Positions 1-14,148 are shown, numbered from the stretch's first letter. The stretch: DNA of 64,000 bases from Epiperipatus broadwayi (GCA_028023455.1 JAQFVV010006352.1:2564204-2628203); one strand, 5' to 3'. Numbers and translations are program-made. Notes: generated by a model from the letters alone, not told the origin.

Positions 1-3000
1 CTTAAGTTTTAATCATATTATGAATGGAATAATTGCAACATGCAGGTGTGAACTTATATTGAACATTTCCAGAACTCTATTAAATAAGTTTCATGCTAAG
101 TATAAAAGAAAATTCAAAAATATACACAAGAATTATATAATTTTATTGACATATTTATTGGAACAGTGGATAATTATTTCTACCTTTAACTATTGAAAGA
201 AATAAAGATTAAATGTGCAAATGATTGGACTATTGATATTTACATGTTTCTAAAACCAATAAGAGAAATAAATTATAAAATGGATAAATTTATATGTTTC
301 CACTTTATTAAATGCGTTTTAAATTCTATGAATGAAATATGAAATATTACTTTATATGTTGTAAAATGTGAATTGCGCCTAATAATGTTTCCTAATACAT
401 AGCGTCAACAGTAATTTATAGCTAACAGCTAGAACATTGACTCTGTTATTTTAAATTAAAAGTAACATTGTTTCATTTTTATCTGCAGAGATGTGCCGTT
501 TTTGTGTCAATATTTATCTTTGTGCGTTATAATTATTTTCCTTATTTATTTGGAGACATGACAAGGAAAGTCATGTAAAAACTATTTATAAACTTTTTGT
601 TTCATTTAAGAAAAAAAAAAGAAAAGAACTTCATTTTATTTAATAGTATTTAGATAGTTAATGCTAATTTAAGAATGTTTATTATATGTATTATTATATT
701 TTGTTCTACTAGAATGTCTCAGTAAATGTCTGATAATGGAAAATCATACAAGGTATTTTTTTATTATTATTATTTTTAATATGAGGTTTGTTCATGTGCT
801 AATAACACACACATGTGATAAACAAATGGAAGCATCCATTTATAGTTTAATAGGGGTGAATAATTATTTTAAAAGAGTTCATTATATTAAATCTTACTGT
901 ATGTATATATTTTTTATATAAATTAGAATACCATTATTTTCAATAATTATTTCATCTATAATATACAACTTTATTATTAATCTAGGTTCAATTTTACTTT
1001 AGATATGTGCCAATATCAATGCATTTAAAAAAAATATTTTGTCTTGCTTTGCCCACAGTAATTATTACTTTATTTTCCAACCATTCTTAGAACATTACCA
1101 AGTCCTAAATATTGTCAGATATAAGATATTTATTCTTTATTAATTCTAGCAGTAATTAATATTTTAACAGTAATTCTTTGCTTGCTGTGATTTTAAATGG
1201 TCTGTGTATCATTATGCTTATATGTGTGTGTCCATTATTAAACTTATTTATAATTATATGTAATTGCAAGTAAAAATGATTTTAAATCAATTGGATTCAG
1301 AGGAAAGGGGATGATCAATCATTTTGAAGGATTAGAAAGTTATTTAAGTGAGAATTATTATTTCTTTGTTATGCTTGAATGAAAAGTATTTTTGTGGCTA
1401 TATGCTATAAAGTTCACAATGTTTTATAGTATATTTTATGGGATTGGGTAAGTTTCTATGTTATTTGAATATTTAATATGGGTAGATTGCCCAGTGTAGT
1501 GTAGTGTATGGGATCGAGTGATCCCTTTCTTTTCCATGTATTGTAGTATTTTGATAGGAGTGGATTGAATCCTCCTTTTATATTTGATATGATGAGTTAA
1601 ATGTGTATGAAGCTAGATATGTTATCTCCCTGATTTTCATTTGGCGATGAGTTATTCCACCAGTTATTTAGTCTTAAAAATAGAATTGGGAGTTATTGTT
1701 GTATTTATCTGATTCGAATTATAGAAATATTTTAGCCCATGTGTATATTGGATGTTTTCCAGCTTATGCTATAGCCAAGTGTTTGATAGTTTATGGATAA
1801 AAAGGAAGAATAAAAGGAGAGTATAGTGTCTTACAAAACAGCTATATTGTAGTTAATAAATAAAGCTTGATTGGTCTTTGCCTTCATCCATATTATGATT
1901 ATATTGTGACATCATAAGCAAACTGATTAGATTGATTAACATTAATTATTTATTTTCTTTGATACACATCATAATACAGATTCATGCACAAATTGTTAGT
2001 TGTGAGATAAAAAAAACTCATTATTAATATATAAGTTTACTTATCATTTTAAAACATTTTGTAGTGATCATTTAAGCTTCATCTCATTGATTTTTATCAT
2101 TTAATCATAATTTGAGTAAGTAATCAAGCAAAGATAAGGCATAGTTAATGAATACAATGATTTACTTTTATTATGGCAAAGCAGAACCTAGTTATTCAAT
2201 AGAATATTTTACTTCAAAATTACAAAGAAAAATACATTTAATTAATAGAAGTATTTATTTTCTTTGGTAAGATAGTCCAATATTATTTCTAGTTTTCAAT
2301 CCCCTTATTTTAATTTTAGTTAAAATACATTTACAGTAAAATGCAAAATCTTAAGTTTATTCAGTGTAATTAGAATATTAATCCATGTTGTTGTCATAAA
2401 TTTTAATTGGTAAATGACTGTTATCAAGCAAAATGCTGAATATAAGATAATTTGGTAATCAGTTACTAGAAGTATGAGGTCACATTTCTTTATTTTTGTA
2501 TAAGTCTATCAGAAATCACTGATAGCTAAAAGCTATTTCTTTTATAGTAAATGATATGGATTTATTCAGCTCATTTAATGTTAAAAATAAAAATGTTTTA
2601 CCAATCTATCAGAATGCTCTGATAAATGAAATGTAGTAGATTTAAAAAGTTAAGAGATTATGATGTATTATTTATCCTTGTGTAAATTGTAACTAATGAT
2701 ACTCAATCTCTTTGAATTGTGTTCATACCAATGATAGAAAAAGTAAATGTTTGTTTAACTATTTTCTATTTGATCAATAAATATTTTGTTATTTAAATTT
2801 GTATTTAGAGTTTCTTCTCTAGCATTCATTCGCATTCCATACTTCCACACATACTTACACATTTATTTTATTTAATGTGATATAATTGCATTTTTATTTA
2901 ATTATGATAAATCTCTAGATATGATGATATTGATTTCCTTGATTCAAACACGATATGAGATGCCAATTATCTACTGATCATTTGAAAAGGGTTTTGTTAT

Positions 3001-3660
3001 TTAATAATGGTTTAGATGATGAATTGAAATCAAAATGTGCCCGATTTCTTTCATTATCTAACTGCAAGTATTTAATTAGGGTATTGTTTGGTTTGTAATA
3101 TTATTTTCATAGTGTTCAGTAATAATATTGAGATATAGAAGTGTTAGATCAAGCCATACCATAAGTTAATTCCCTGAGATCTTCAATTTTAATTCAGATT
3201 AGATAATAAATTCATTTAATTAGATTAGATTAGTGTAATTAGGAGTTTAGTAATGATGGGTTTAATTTGAGTTTAGATCCAGTGAGTTATATATTACAAT
3301 TTCTAAAATATTATTATTTTTTAGTTATTAGTTTAATTGTATAATATGGTAGAGGTTGTTCAGTGCATATGGATGATGGGAGGAGGTGAAATATAGAGTA
3401 TAATTAGTTAATTTTAGCTGGTAGAATTTTACCAATTTAATTTTTGTTTAGCATAGAACTTGATAGATGTTTATTTCTATTAGTTATAATATTTTATCCC
3501 ACATCTAATGTTCATTGTACACCTCATACATCTTTGTATCTCTCAATTGAGTTAGTTTTAGGTGAAACTTTAATTAAGAGCCTCATGAGTAAATTTAGGA
3601 TAAAGTTAGATTGATAATTTATTCTATGATCCATAGAATTGGCATCCCTGGGTAATTGTT
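1..3660. other. Non-coding AT-rich DNA, no gene recognised
   Basis: No open frame here looks like a protein, and no RNA gene or transposon could be recognised. If the SLC5 gene to the right continues leftward, this stretch would be mostly intron; no exon resembling the rest of that transporter was seen on the minus strand. Confidence 0.5.
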
Positions 3661-3676
3661 AGTGTTGGTGGTAGAA

Positions 3677-3685
3677 TAGAGGGGT

Positions 3686-3729
<44 letters not shown>

Positions 3730-3742
3730 ACCCCTCTATATC

Positions 3743-3793
<51 letters not shown>
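3677..3793. repeat. (TA)n-centred palindrome plus (TA)n(GA)n microsatellite
   Basis: A perfect 12-bp inverted repeat, TAGAGGGGTTAC at 3677-3688 and its complement at 3727-3738, encloses 38 bp of pure TA. A second TA tract and a (GA)n tract follow to about 3793. Because the arms are not TA, the symmetry is not a trivial property of the microsatellite. Confidence 0.85.
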
Positions 3794-3801
<8 letters not shown>

Positions 3802-4152
3802 TCATATAACATTACAATAGTAGCCAGAAAAAAAAATTACTAAAATTCCTTCATAACCATTATTTTATCTATTAGGAAATAGACCTTTTCAAGTGAAATT
3901 CATCTAGATACTTAAGATGCTTTATTTGTTAACAGATAAAACCATGTCATAAGAGAATTTTAGAAATATGGTTTTTTATCTAATATTTTCATTTTATATG
4001 AATTACTATTTTATTTATTATTGCTGATCAAAATTACTCCAAATTTACAACTCAATCAGACTAGGAAAAAAAAACTGTAAAGCCCAGCCAATGGTTTCAT
4101 TGCTATAAGCAGACTTCTCAAGTGTAAATCTCTTTACACTTTAAAAGTTTGT

Positions 4153-4702
4153 TTGTATTTTTATATTGGACTATTTCCATCATCTATTGTGTGTATTGAA
4201 TGTCTTTAGAAAAATGTAACTTTATTTAAATATTCCAAATATATTCAACTGTTAGTTATAGCACATTAAGCAGGTTAATATATGCACAACATTTTGAGAG
4301 GTATTATTCTCCCCTCTTCTTCAAGTGTTGCTGACCTGACCAATGATAGTACTAGCATGTGATTCGAACCTGGACCCTTCGATTCTTGAATTTGAATTTT
4401 AAGGTATCACTCTAATCAACTGAGCCATCCTGTAGTTGGTTAGAGTGTTACCTTAAATTTAATACTCAAGAATCTAAGGATCCAGTTCAAATTCAATGTT
4501 AGTACTGTCACTGGTCAGGTCAGCAATACCTGAAGAAAAGGGGAGAATAGTACTTCTCGAAACGTTGTGCACATACTAACTTGTTTGATATACTATTACT
4601 AACAGTTGAATGTATTTGAAATATTTAAATAAAGTTAATTTTTTCTTAAGACATTCAATACACATATTAGATGATGGAAATAGTCCAATATAAAAATACA
4701 AC
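4153..4702. repeat. Inverted pair of tRNA-derived SINE copies
   Basis: Two copies of one element lie head to head: the left on the minus strand (about 4153-4427), the right on the plus strand (about 4433-4702), with tRNA-like heads about 10 bp apart. The left head keeps a box A-like sequence, TGGCTCAGTTGATTAGAGTG (complement of 4408-4427), and box B, GGTTCGAATCA (complement of 4360-4370). The bodies share a core, CTGAAGAA..GGGGAGAATA, then CTCGAAACGTTGTGC in the right copy, and a tail with AAATAAAGTTA. The right copy's box B is degraded. Box A, box B and a common body indicate a Pol III SINE; the family name is unknown. The divergence between arms suggests the pair is old. Confidence 0.75.
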
Positions 4703-5341
4703 TAGAACACCATCATCACAAACCTTCACGAAAAGTCTGTTTGTTTGGTTGAGTTATCAATTTGGGGTAATTTTGATTATTTATTGACTAATATAGCTTT
4801 GTGCCTTTAATGTTTATTATTACTAATTTAACATTAGGCAGTATTGATTTATGCATATATATTTCAGAATAATAAATTTAGATTATTGCTACAGAATTAT
4901 CATTCCGCATTGAACAATAATTGATTTGATTGATACAATTTTATTTTCTCTAATAAATCAGAAAATGTTGCTTAATGAATTCTAAATTCTGAATAAATAT
5001 TTTAAATTTAAATAAAAGAATTGTACATTTTAAAGTGAAATATATATTTTTTAAATAAGTTACTTTATCCACCTAATTGTATAATCTGAGTTTACTGGCT
5101 TCTAACGACATCGATGGAAATTTCTGTAAACTATAATTCTGAATACCATTTATAACTTTCAGTGGCATAAATTCTATTAAATAAATAAAAGATATAATTT
5201 TTGTTAAACTAGTTTAATTAATGTTATCTGTCAAATTTCTTTATTGCCAACAACATTTAAATATATATAATTACTTAAAAAATAATAAATAGTAGACTTT
5301 AGTATATAAAACATTTGATAAAAATAAAATTGTAAGCTAAC

Positions 5342-5680
5342 CTGATAAGTGCTCGTTATTTTTAAATCGTACATTACTGGTAGAAATAAAAAAGCAGTTG
5401 CCAAGGGTCCTACTGCTTCCATTACCCAGTAGAGAGAAGCTTCCCCTCCATATTTATAAGTTTCAACAGTAGTTAATAAAATGCCGGAGGAAGATGAGGT
5501 GCTGGCTACAAATGACAGTACTACAGGTAAAACTTTAAGTTGACGGTTACCAAACAAAAATTCAGTTAATGTTTTTTGTTTTCCTCCGGTACAAGCATAA
5601 TAAAGTCCCATGGCAGCAGAAAGACATAAAAAAATCACAAATACAATATAATCAACAACAGAAAATGTTTTACCTGTCAT
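5342..5680 (-). CDS. SLC5-family Na+/solute symporter, first coding exon (partial gene)
   Basis: This exon encodes the N-terminal 113 residues of a sodium-coupled transporter, most like the monocarboxylate/multivitamin branch (SLC5A5/6/8/12). These plasma-membrane proteins use the Na+ gradient to import small organic anions or vitamins. The start is ATG at 5680-5678 with A at -3. Residues 8-27 (VDYIVFVIFLCLSAAMGLYY) form TM1, preceded by the family's short extracellular N-terminus. A cytosolic stretch ends in the typical FLFGNR motif (FLxGxR in relatives). TM2 and TM3 follow at about 49-70 and 82-103, then LKITSTYQ, equivalent to GITSTYEYLELRF in relatives. The exon ends after a complete codon at CAG|GTTAGC, a good donor (GT at 5341-5340). 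A full protein needs about 500 more residues, which were not seen to the left. The frame is intact. The substrate cannot be told from this piece, and a lone retained exon is possible. Confidence 0.8.
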
Positions 5681-5699
5681 AGTTGTACTTTTAATGATT

Positions 5700-8600
5700 A
5701 GGAAATATATATATATATTTTTTTAACAAATGTGTGAGTTTTCGTCTTATCGCTTTACATAATATTAGATAGCAACGTGTCGTTTAGAATATGAAAATGA
5801 TAAATACTTCTAATAAAATAATTTTAAACGTATTATTTACATATTTATTTTACGCAACTTATTAACAATTCTTATCTATATATTTTAGATGATTTTTGTT
5901 TATAAGTTATAATTAATTCGTTATATTTAGTAATAATCAATTATTTTCGCGATTATGATAAAAGTCAATAAATTTTAAATGTACGTAGCTTTGATTTTTA
6001 TATATGTCGAATACTATATATGTATTATTATTAATTGATTTCATTTTTAAGGGTTTTGTAAAAAAAATTCTATCCGTGAAGCTTTTCTCTGTTTTAATTA
6101 ACTTTTTTGTAAAAATGTAATTGTAATGAAGTTTAGACTTCAACCTCGCATTTTTGGCCATATATGTATTTAATTAACTGTTTTTTATTATAATTATTAA
6201 ACTGCCTTGATTTTATTGTTATAATCGTAAATATTATTTCTTAATTATATATATATTGCACGTAGTTTTATTTTAATAATTTGGAATAATCTTTTAGATA
6301 ACAATTGTATTAAGCAGATTAAACTTACCACTAAATCAAAGATGAATTTCATGCCCAAGATTCGACTCAAGATAAAATCATTTTTCTGAATGCTCATTTA
6401 AGAATTCCTTCAATCAATCAAAAAATTATTGAGTAAAAATTGATTATACTTTTTTCATATACATATACAACAATAAAGGCGGCTGGGTTTGATAGTCTAA
6501 TCACATTAACCACATAAATAATAACAGTCAAATCTATAGACACAGTAACAGAATTGAATGATTTGAAAAAGCCATTGGGAAATTATTTCATCATTACAAT
6601 TTTTTAATAAATTAATTAACAGTTACAATTTTTTAATTGAAGAGGATTTAAACCCAAACTTTGAAGCTCCTTACACTCATCCACTCTATCCAATATAACC
6701 GATACACTTGACCACATATTTATGAAAAAGATAAATGAACTCCAATACATGTGTTTCATGCTGAACCAGCATATAATCAGTGTTCCGTTTATATTTAAGA
6801 TAGCACATCTACACACATTATGGACAGGCTTTAATCTTTTCCATTATCCAACTCTTCAGCCATTCATATCACTGAAAATCTGATAATGAAATGCCCAAGC
6901 AATTGATGATGCCAATATTATAGTCATACGCATGTTGACATTACATCAATCTGATTCCTCATACGTAAGACTTTAATATGTCCATTTAAGTACACAAAAG
7001 AGTGATGGGTAGAATATTATTAAAAAAAAATTAATTTTTTTTAACATAAATCAAATAAATAATATTATGTCCTTCTATGATAATATATAGTATATTGCTA
7101 AATAAGAATATCTGACAATTTGATTAATATATAAATTCAATGCTAAATTAAAAAAAAAAATTGCCAATATTAAATTAATTATATTATCAATAATCAATTA
7201 AAATATATTAATCAAACTGGTTTTCATTCGATATTCGGACCTTCTCAAGATATATATTTAATTCAATTTAAGTATAATTGATTATTAATAATATTATTAG
7301 AAACAACATTATGGACAAATTTATTATTACATATATCTCATTTGACCATGGGTAAGAATTAATTAATTATAAAATGAATTACATCGGTAGTGTAATATCT
7401 ATAGATTATATCATATCAAACAAAAATGGAATTCAATTATGGCTTGATAATCATCCTTCCTCCTACACAGAACTATAAAATAATCAAATCAATAATTAAA
7501 ATGACGAAGCAAGTTGATACTCTAACAATCTACCATTCTTCAACGAAATTAAGACATGGAATGCTTCACTAATGGATTAAAGAAAGATAGGATCCAAAGA
7601 CATTTATTTTGAGATATATATAGAAATTTATAAAAATCTTTTTAGCCTACAATATTTCTTATAAAATTCTTAAGAGAATAATTTGATTATAGATAAAATT
7701 CTTTATGTATACTGGTATATTTTATTCTAATCAATTTGTTATTAGTCTTTTTTTTTATTATTATTTGTACACACACCATCATTATATTTCTATCATATAT
7801 TATTATCTGTGAATCCTGGGGTAATACAAAACACTGTGCAGTCTAAAGAAATTAATTATATAGAAAGATATATTTTCCATTTTGGTAAATCTATCCAATG
7901 AGAGTGTACAAATTAATCTATATGAAGACTCTGTAAAAATAATTAAAACAATTGTTACCGAAAAATACTAAAACCTCAAAACAAAGAGAAAGTATCCCAT
8001 ATAAATCAATTGTATATAAAGCATATAAAGAATTGTTTCCTATAGATAAACTTAGAAAAACACATGGAAATGGCAATATTATTGCTTTTTTCTGGTAAAA
8101 GGAGGTTGTTTCTAATAACTAGCATGGAAACGTTTTCTTAGTTATAAAATGAAAAGATTCTCTTTGATCTTTTGTCCAGATATCTCGAACATACTTCTAC
8201 TTTGCTCATTTTCTAAAAACTCTCCTTGAATATTTGCTCTCAATAATGAATAAAAGGGCATTCTAAAAGATACTTTCTATAGATGATGATGTATCACACA
8301 AAAATAAATGAAAAAAAATGAAATGCACACAATCTAGTTCCATTAATCATTGGCTAACCAAAAGTTTTAAATCAAACAAATAAGAGGGGTCATGCAACAG
8401 AAAAAATATAACAGCAAGATTGTTACTAAAGCAGTATGCCAAATCGTAGAACTCATAAATGCAAATATATTTAAAAGAAATTCATAAAATGTGGCAAAAA
8501 TATGATTTCATTATAATATGTGAAAAAAGTCAATGCAAATTTAAAATTACATTTACATTGCAGTGAAGTGGAAGACTTGCTACTGATAGTCATTGAAGAA

Positions 8601-10060
8601 AAAAATCCTTAATATAAAAGTTGACAATAGCTTTAATGTGTCAATTGCTTTAAAAAGTATTCAAATAATTTATTGGGTAGTAATAAGAAATCTTCATCAA
8701 TTCAGAAAACTTGAGAGTATTATAAAAAAATTGAATAAACATTTTATGATAACAAAGTTCTAATTCCACTTTCTATATATTTATAAGTAATGTTTTAAGA
8801 TTATCTTATTTCAACTGATTAAATACAAATGAATAGTTAGTTCCTCATGTCAGCAAATGACAATTCATTTTACAGTTAAAAAATATACTGCTTTAATTTC
8901 CTTTTCCTTTATATATCAGGAGGATTGTCAAAAGTACATTTACTAGCATTGGATTTTAATCAGAAATTTATTTCTAAATATTTTTAAACATGCTATTGTT
9001 TTCAAATGTTAACACATTCTTTTATATGAATATTATCAGTCTATGAATGGTATATGAAATTAATCATTACCTAGGATTTTGGTCCCTCTGTACTCTGAGA
9101 GATATGGCTTCCTGCTCTCTTCTACTGTATAAATTTGGATTACCAACCAGTTGGATTTTGGATTTATTTAATGGTTGTAACTCCTGGCTGATTTCCATTT
9201 TCATGAAATAGATATTTCCTACTTCTCAGGTGATTATATGATCATGGCACTTAGATGGTGGGTTTCTGGTGTTGTGGAGGGCCAGGACTGGAGTCTAGCC
9301 ACATACTCCAGTAACTGCTTAGCATTGCACATTAATAATATGATCACAATTTTAATCTCATACAATTAAGAGTCACAAGAGGCAGGTTGCCAGAATAATA
9401 GATTCTCAGTCCTTTTATGTGAGTTCTTATTGTTCCTCCAATTATCTCTGCCATCTATTTTAACTAATTTTATTAATTATATCTTGATTGTATTTTGATC
9501 TGCATATTTGTGTAGCTTAATCTAGGTTTGCATAAGATATTGTTTTAATTATTTCCCATTGTTTTTATTTACTGCATTATATAATTATTGCCCCCATTCT
9601 TCTATTTATCAATGGAGCATTCTTTGAGAAAATTTAAGCTTATATTATATGATTTCATTGTGCATATTAGCCCAATTTCACTTTTACACACACATTTTCT
9701 TTTTATTTTCTTTATGTAAAATTCATGAAAAAAGAGAATTCTAATTTTGACTTTTTATTTAGTTAAATTTCTCCACCCTCTAATTGCTTTTTTTAAACTA
9801 GTAAACTTATACTAATAAATGAGGCAGCATTTTGCCTTTTGTCGATCTGCAATTATAAAAAAAAAATTCTTAAATTAAATTTTTCTTAAATTCTTCTAAA
9901 TTATTTCTTACATGAGATTTTTGCTTTAATCATTTCTTGATAAATAATTCTGTTGCATTTTTGTTTAAACTCCTTTAACTACTTATAAATTCTTTTATAT
10001 TAACATTTTACTTTTATAAAATTCACGAACATGTAATGCTGTTCATTAGCAGTACAATAT
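5700..10060. other. Non-coding AT-rich DNA upstream of the SLC5 exon
   Basis: This holds the presumed 5' flank or 5' UTR of the SLC5 gene; no clear TATA box or upstream exon was picked out. A block at about 9060-9350 is less AT-rich and may be an old repeat, but no family is recognised. Other short open frames have no recognisable similarity. Confidence 0.4.
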
Positions 10061-10068
10061 ATATATAT

Positions 10069-11280
10069 AATAAAAAGTCAGATGTCACATGACATATATA
10101 GTTTGCATTTACCAATATGTAAAATTAAGAGCATGCTAATGAACTCTAAACAAGCTTTTTTTTATTATGATAAATGCTACTACAAGAAAAGGCATTAAAA
10201 TCATCTTTAGCTTAGATTGTCCCCATCCCCAGACTGGTTTTGACCTATGGGTCTCTTCAGTGAGGAGTTGGGAAATTAGATTCAAAAAGCCACTCAAGAT
10301 AAGCATTTATCTAAAAGGTAATTGTCAAGAAGAAGATCTGAAACTTTTAGACATCTGCATGTCTTTAAAGTCAGCTCTCCAACTGAAAAAATTATATGGG
10401 CCTGAACTTAATTCAGATACTCCATATATTAATAGGCTTAGACATTTAATTTAGCCAATGCCCAACAGCAAAATAATAATAGTAATAATAAAAAGTCAGA
10501 TGTCACATGACTTATATATAGCTTACATTTACCAATATTTAAAATTAAGAGCATGCTAATGAACTCTAAACAAGATTTTTTTATTATGATAAATGCTACT
10601 ACAAGAAAAGGCATTCAAATAATCTTTGTCTAAAAGTTTCAGATCTTCTTCTTGACAATTACCTTTTAGATAAATGCTTAGCTTGAGTTGTTTTTTTTGA
10701 ATCTAATGTCCCAACTCCTCACTGAAGAGACCCATAGGTCAAAACTGGTTTGGGAATGGGGACAATCTAAGATAAAGATGATTTGAATGCCTTTTCTTGT
10801 AGTAGCATTTATCATAATAATAAAAAAGCTTGTTTGGAATTCATTAGCATGCTCTTAATTTTACACATTGGTAAATGCAAGCTATATATAAGTCATGTGA
10901 CATCTGACTTTTTATTATTACTATTATTTTGCTGTTGGGGCTTTGGCTAAATTAAATGGCCAAGCCTATTAAAATATGGAGTAGCTAAATTAAGCTCAGA
11001 CCCATATAATTATTTCAGTTGGAGAGCTGACTTTAAAGACATGCATATGTCTAAAAGTTTCAGATCTTCTTCTTGACAATTACCTTTTAGATAAATGCTT
11101 AGCTTGAGTCGGTTTTTTGAATCTAATGTTCCAACTCATCACTGAAGAGACCCATAGGTCGAAATCAGTCTGGGAATGGGGACAATCTAAGATAAAGATG
11201 ATTTGAATGCCTTTTCTTGTAGTAGCATTTATCATAATAAAAAAAGCTTTTTTAGAGTTCATTAGCATGCTCTTAATTAT
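10069..11280. repeat. Array of ~415-bp repeat units, direct then inverted
   Basis: One unit runs about 10069-10483 on the plus strand. A second, truncated plus unit follows at 10484-10627. At about 10628 the array flips: a truncated minus unit (10628-10905) and a full minus unit (about 10906-11280) follow. Landmarks in every unit are GTCACATGAC, GAGCATGCTAATGAA, TGCTACTACAAGAAAAGGCA and CTATGGGTCTCTTCA. The right end passes straight into (TA)n. No coding capacity is credible. Units clearly related but diverged occur at 14780-15780. Confidence 0.85.
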
Positions 11281-11303
11281 ATATATATATATATATATAT
11301 ATG

Positions 11304-11702
11304 AAAAACAATACAATAATTAATACAGTAAGCAATATTTCAAAACAAGTATCTACTATAATTTAATAGAAGTACTTTCAACTATCTAAGTAAACATTAT
11401 CAACTATATTCAAATTCTATTACAAAAATCATTATAAATGTATACCAAAACAAATACATCATACATAAAAAAGAAATAAATGAAAATAAATAGAGAGGCT
11501 GCTAATATAAAAATTAATGAATTGTGGGGAAATTGATGAGTGATGTAATTGTTTTTGTATACATTTATAATGGTTTTTTGCAATAAAATCTGAATATAGT
11601 TGATAACAACTACTTAGATAGTTGAAAGTACTTCTATTAAATTATAGGAGATATTTGTTTTTAAAATAGTGTTTACTGTATTAATTATCATATTGTTTTA
11701 AG
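11304..11702. mobile_element. Foldback element with ~160-bp inverted arms
   Basis: The left arm at about 11304-11463 and right arm at about 11541-11702 are imperfect reverse complements over most of their length, for example GAAGTACTTTCAACTATCTA against its complement at 11618-11637. The loop is about 78 bp. (TA)n lies immediately left and 10 bp right. There is no coding capacity. The layout fits a non-autonomous foldback or MITE-like DNA element; the superfamily cannot be assigned. Confidence 0.7.
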
Positions 11703-11710
11703 AAGAATTA

Positions 11711-11746
11711 CATATATATATATATATATATATATATGTTTTTGTT

Positions 11747-11786
<40 letters not shown>

Positions 11787-11795
11787 AACAAAAAC
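11711..11795. repeat. (TA)n tracts with 13-bp palindrome around one of them
   Basis: GTTTTTGTTTTTC at 11738-11750 and its exact complement at 11783-11795 enclose a 32-bp TA tract; another TA tract lies immediately left. Confidence 0.85.
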
Positions 11796-11799
11796 AAGT

Positions 11800-14050
11800 T
11801 TTAATCATGTTAACTTGCTGTCACTTGTATTTATGATCAATAGATGGCATTTTACCAAAAACACCGATCAAGCGTATGTTTGTTTACATAAACGACAAAA
11901 GAGTCAGAATTCACTATCTCTTTCATTTTGCACACCCTCAGATCAGCTGATTTCAAGCTAATTTGCTATTAGTTATAGTTATTGTTGTTTGGATTTATTA
12001 TTTTGCTTATTTATTAATGGTACATAGCTTTAATTGTTATTACTATTATTATTTTAAATGGTGAGATTTTAAATGGTAATAATGACATGTTCTAATTGAT
12101 ATATGTGTACATCAATATTATAAATTATACACTAGTTTCAATGTCAACACTTTACACATAAATAATGAATAACATGTATCACAACAACTTTCATCTACTT
12201 GTATAACATTAACCTGAATAAATATTTTGAAAATAAATATAAAAAAAACATATAAATTGTTAGTTATAAAAAAGATTATTTTATTTTAAGCGATGATTAA
12301 CAAAATATAATGTTGGTCTTTATTATTTATCTATCTATTTATTTATTTATTTTTTAAAAGTTATCAAATAAATTTTCGATGTAATATTTTTATATGATTA
12401 ATATTTTTATTTTGAATGTTATTAATTTTTAAAAACATATGTTAACAATTGTTGTCAAGACTGCATGTTCTGCTGCATGTGAAAAAAAAAGAACAATAAC
12501 AACAGCAACAGAAAAAGAAGGCCATTATTAAAGAAACTGAAGGAGAAAAATTAGTTGTATATTGTTTCTTCAGAATCGTCATTCTTCCAAATAATAGGTT
12601 AATCTATTGTATGTAAACACATCAATAATGTCACAGTGAATAATATATTATCGCAGTTTAAGGGTTTTAACTGCAATCTTCTTTTCTTTATCCTAGCAAT
12701 TAAAGGAAACTAAGCAATAACTCAGCATTTGAATTTCCAGAACTTCTTAAGCTAAAATTTAAGATAGCTATCTGAAAATCTACAATGGTGAATTTAATAA
12801 TAATTTGGAAGCAACTGGAATTAATCAATATATTGGATTTGGCATTTCAATTTTTTTTAAAGGAGATAAATCTTTAAAAAATGGAATATATATGCTGTTC
12901 GGGAACTGACAATTTTCATTAATGTGATATTTTCTTCAAAATTTCACCTGGGATAAAATGCATTCAAGTATTAAGAAGCCACAAAAGTAGAATAACAAAA
13001 CAAGTTGGACTTTTAATGGTAATAAATAATTTTATTAATTTAAATGATATGTTTATATAGATATTTTTGAGATCGATATATATATATATATATATATACT
13101 GAATTAGAAAAATGAAAGTTTTTATAAGTATAATTTTATTCTATTTAACACATCTTGTTTTTAATAAAACAAATATTTTATAAATGTCATAAAATTACTA
13201 TTAAGTACGAAGAATATAATTTTTAATTGCCTATGAGTTATTATAAACTTCTATAATAATATTGATTTTTCTTTACACATTCTACTATTAAAATTTTATT
13301 ATTTATATAACTTATTTTTTTTAAATATTTTTTAATTATTTAATAATTAGATGTGCTCTTGGGAATCATGGATCGAATTGACTTACTAACAGTTATTTAA
13401 GGTCATGAATAAGTATTCTTACCTGTCAGTTAGAAATCCTCATTATATATTTTTTTGAATGTGTGTATGTATATAAAACTAATAAATAATAGATTATGTG
13501 AAATAAGTCACATATTTATATTAAGTGATAAGGTAGTATTAATTTGTTAAGTAGCCCAAGAAATATTAAATTTATAGGCTTGAGTGAGCCTATTTTGAGA
13601 TAATAAACTTAAGTATTCAGTGCTTGTAGAAGTAAGCATGGTTCAAAAGTAGATATAATATGTAAACCTTTTTATAATGTAATGGAGTGATCTTTGATGA
13701 TTTCTTTTGATTTAGTGATATTTAATCAATTAACCAGCCTTGAGAGCATATCTGTTATCTACTTTATGAATTTACAATATCTTACCAGTCAATTATTTAC
13801 TTATTTATTTATCTATTTTCACTTTAACTTCATAGAATAACTCTTATGCAAAACATAAACAACAATTCCTATATTTACTGTATTTAATATATCTTTATTT
13901 ATTTGATTTAATTTTTTTTTAAAGTTGAATATTTGGAAAATATAAATATTGGTTTGTGTTTATACTAATGTATATTTATTGAGCACAAATATATCTTTGT
14001 CTATTTAATATATATATATATAAAATACATATTTTGCGGGTTCATCCGTG
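11800..14050. other. Non-coding AT-rich DNA, no gene recognised
   Basis: Only short open frames, a small (TA)n tract at about 13079-13099 and A/T-rich simple sequence were seen. Confidence 0.4.
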
Positions 14051-14079
14051 AAAAAAATATTATTATATACTTGCAATAA

Positions 14080-14119
<40 letters not shown>

Positions 14120-14148
14120 TTATTGCAAGTATATAATAATATTTTTTT
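14051..14148. repeat. Perfect 30-bp-arm palindrome with (TA)19 apex
   Basis: Positions 14051-14080 (ending ACTTGCAATAAG) are the exact reverse complement of 14119-14148, separated by 38 bp of pure TA. Thirty matching pairs without a mismatch point to a recent origin or active homogenisation. Confidence 0.9.

Noticed and set aside
6616-6816. 66-residue minus-strand frame with a Trp/Cys-rich composition
   Set aside because: No domain, splice sites or family resemblance; probably chance or an old unidentifiable repeat.
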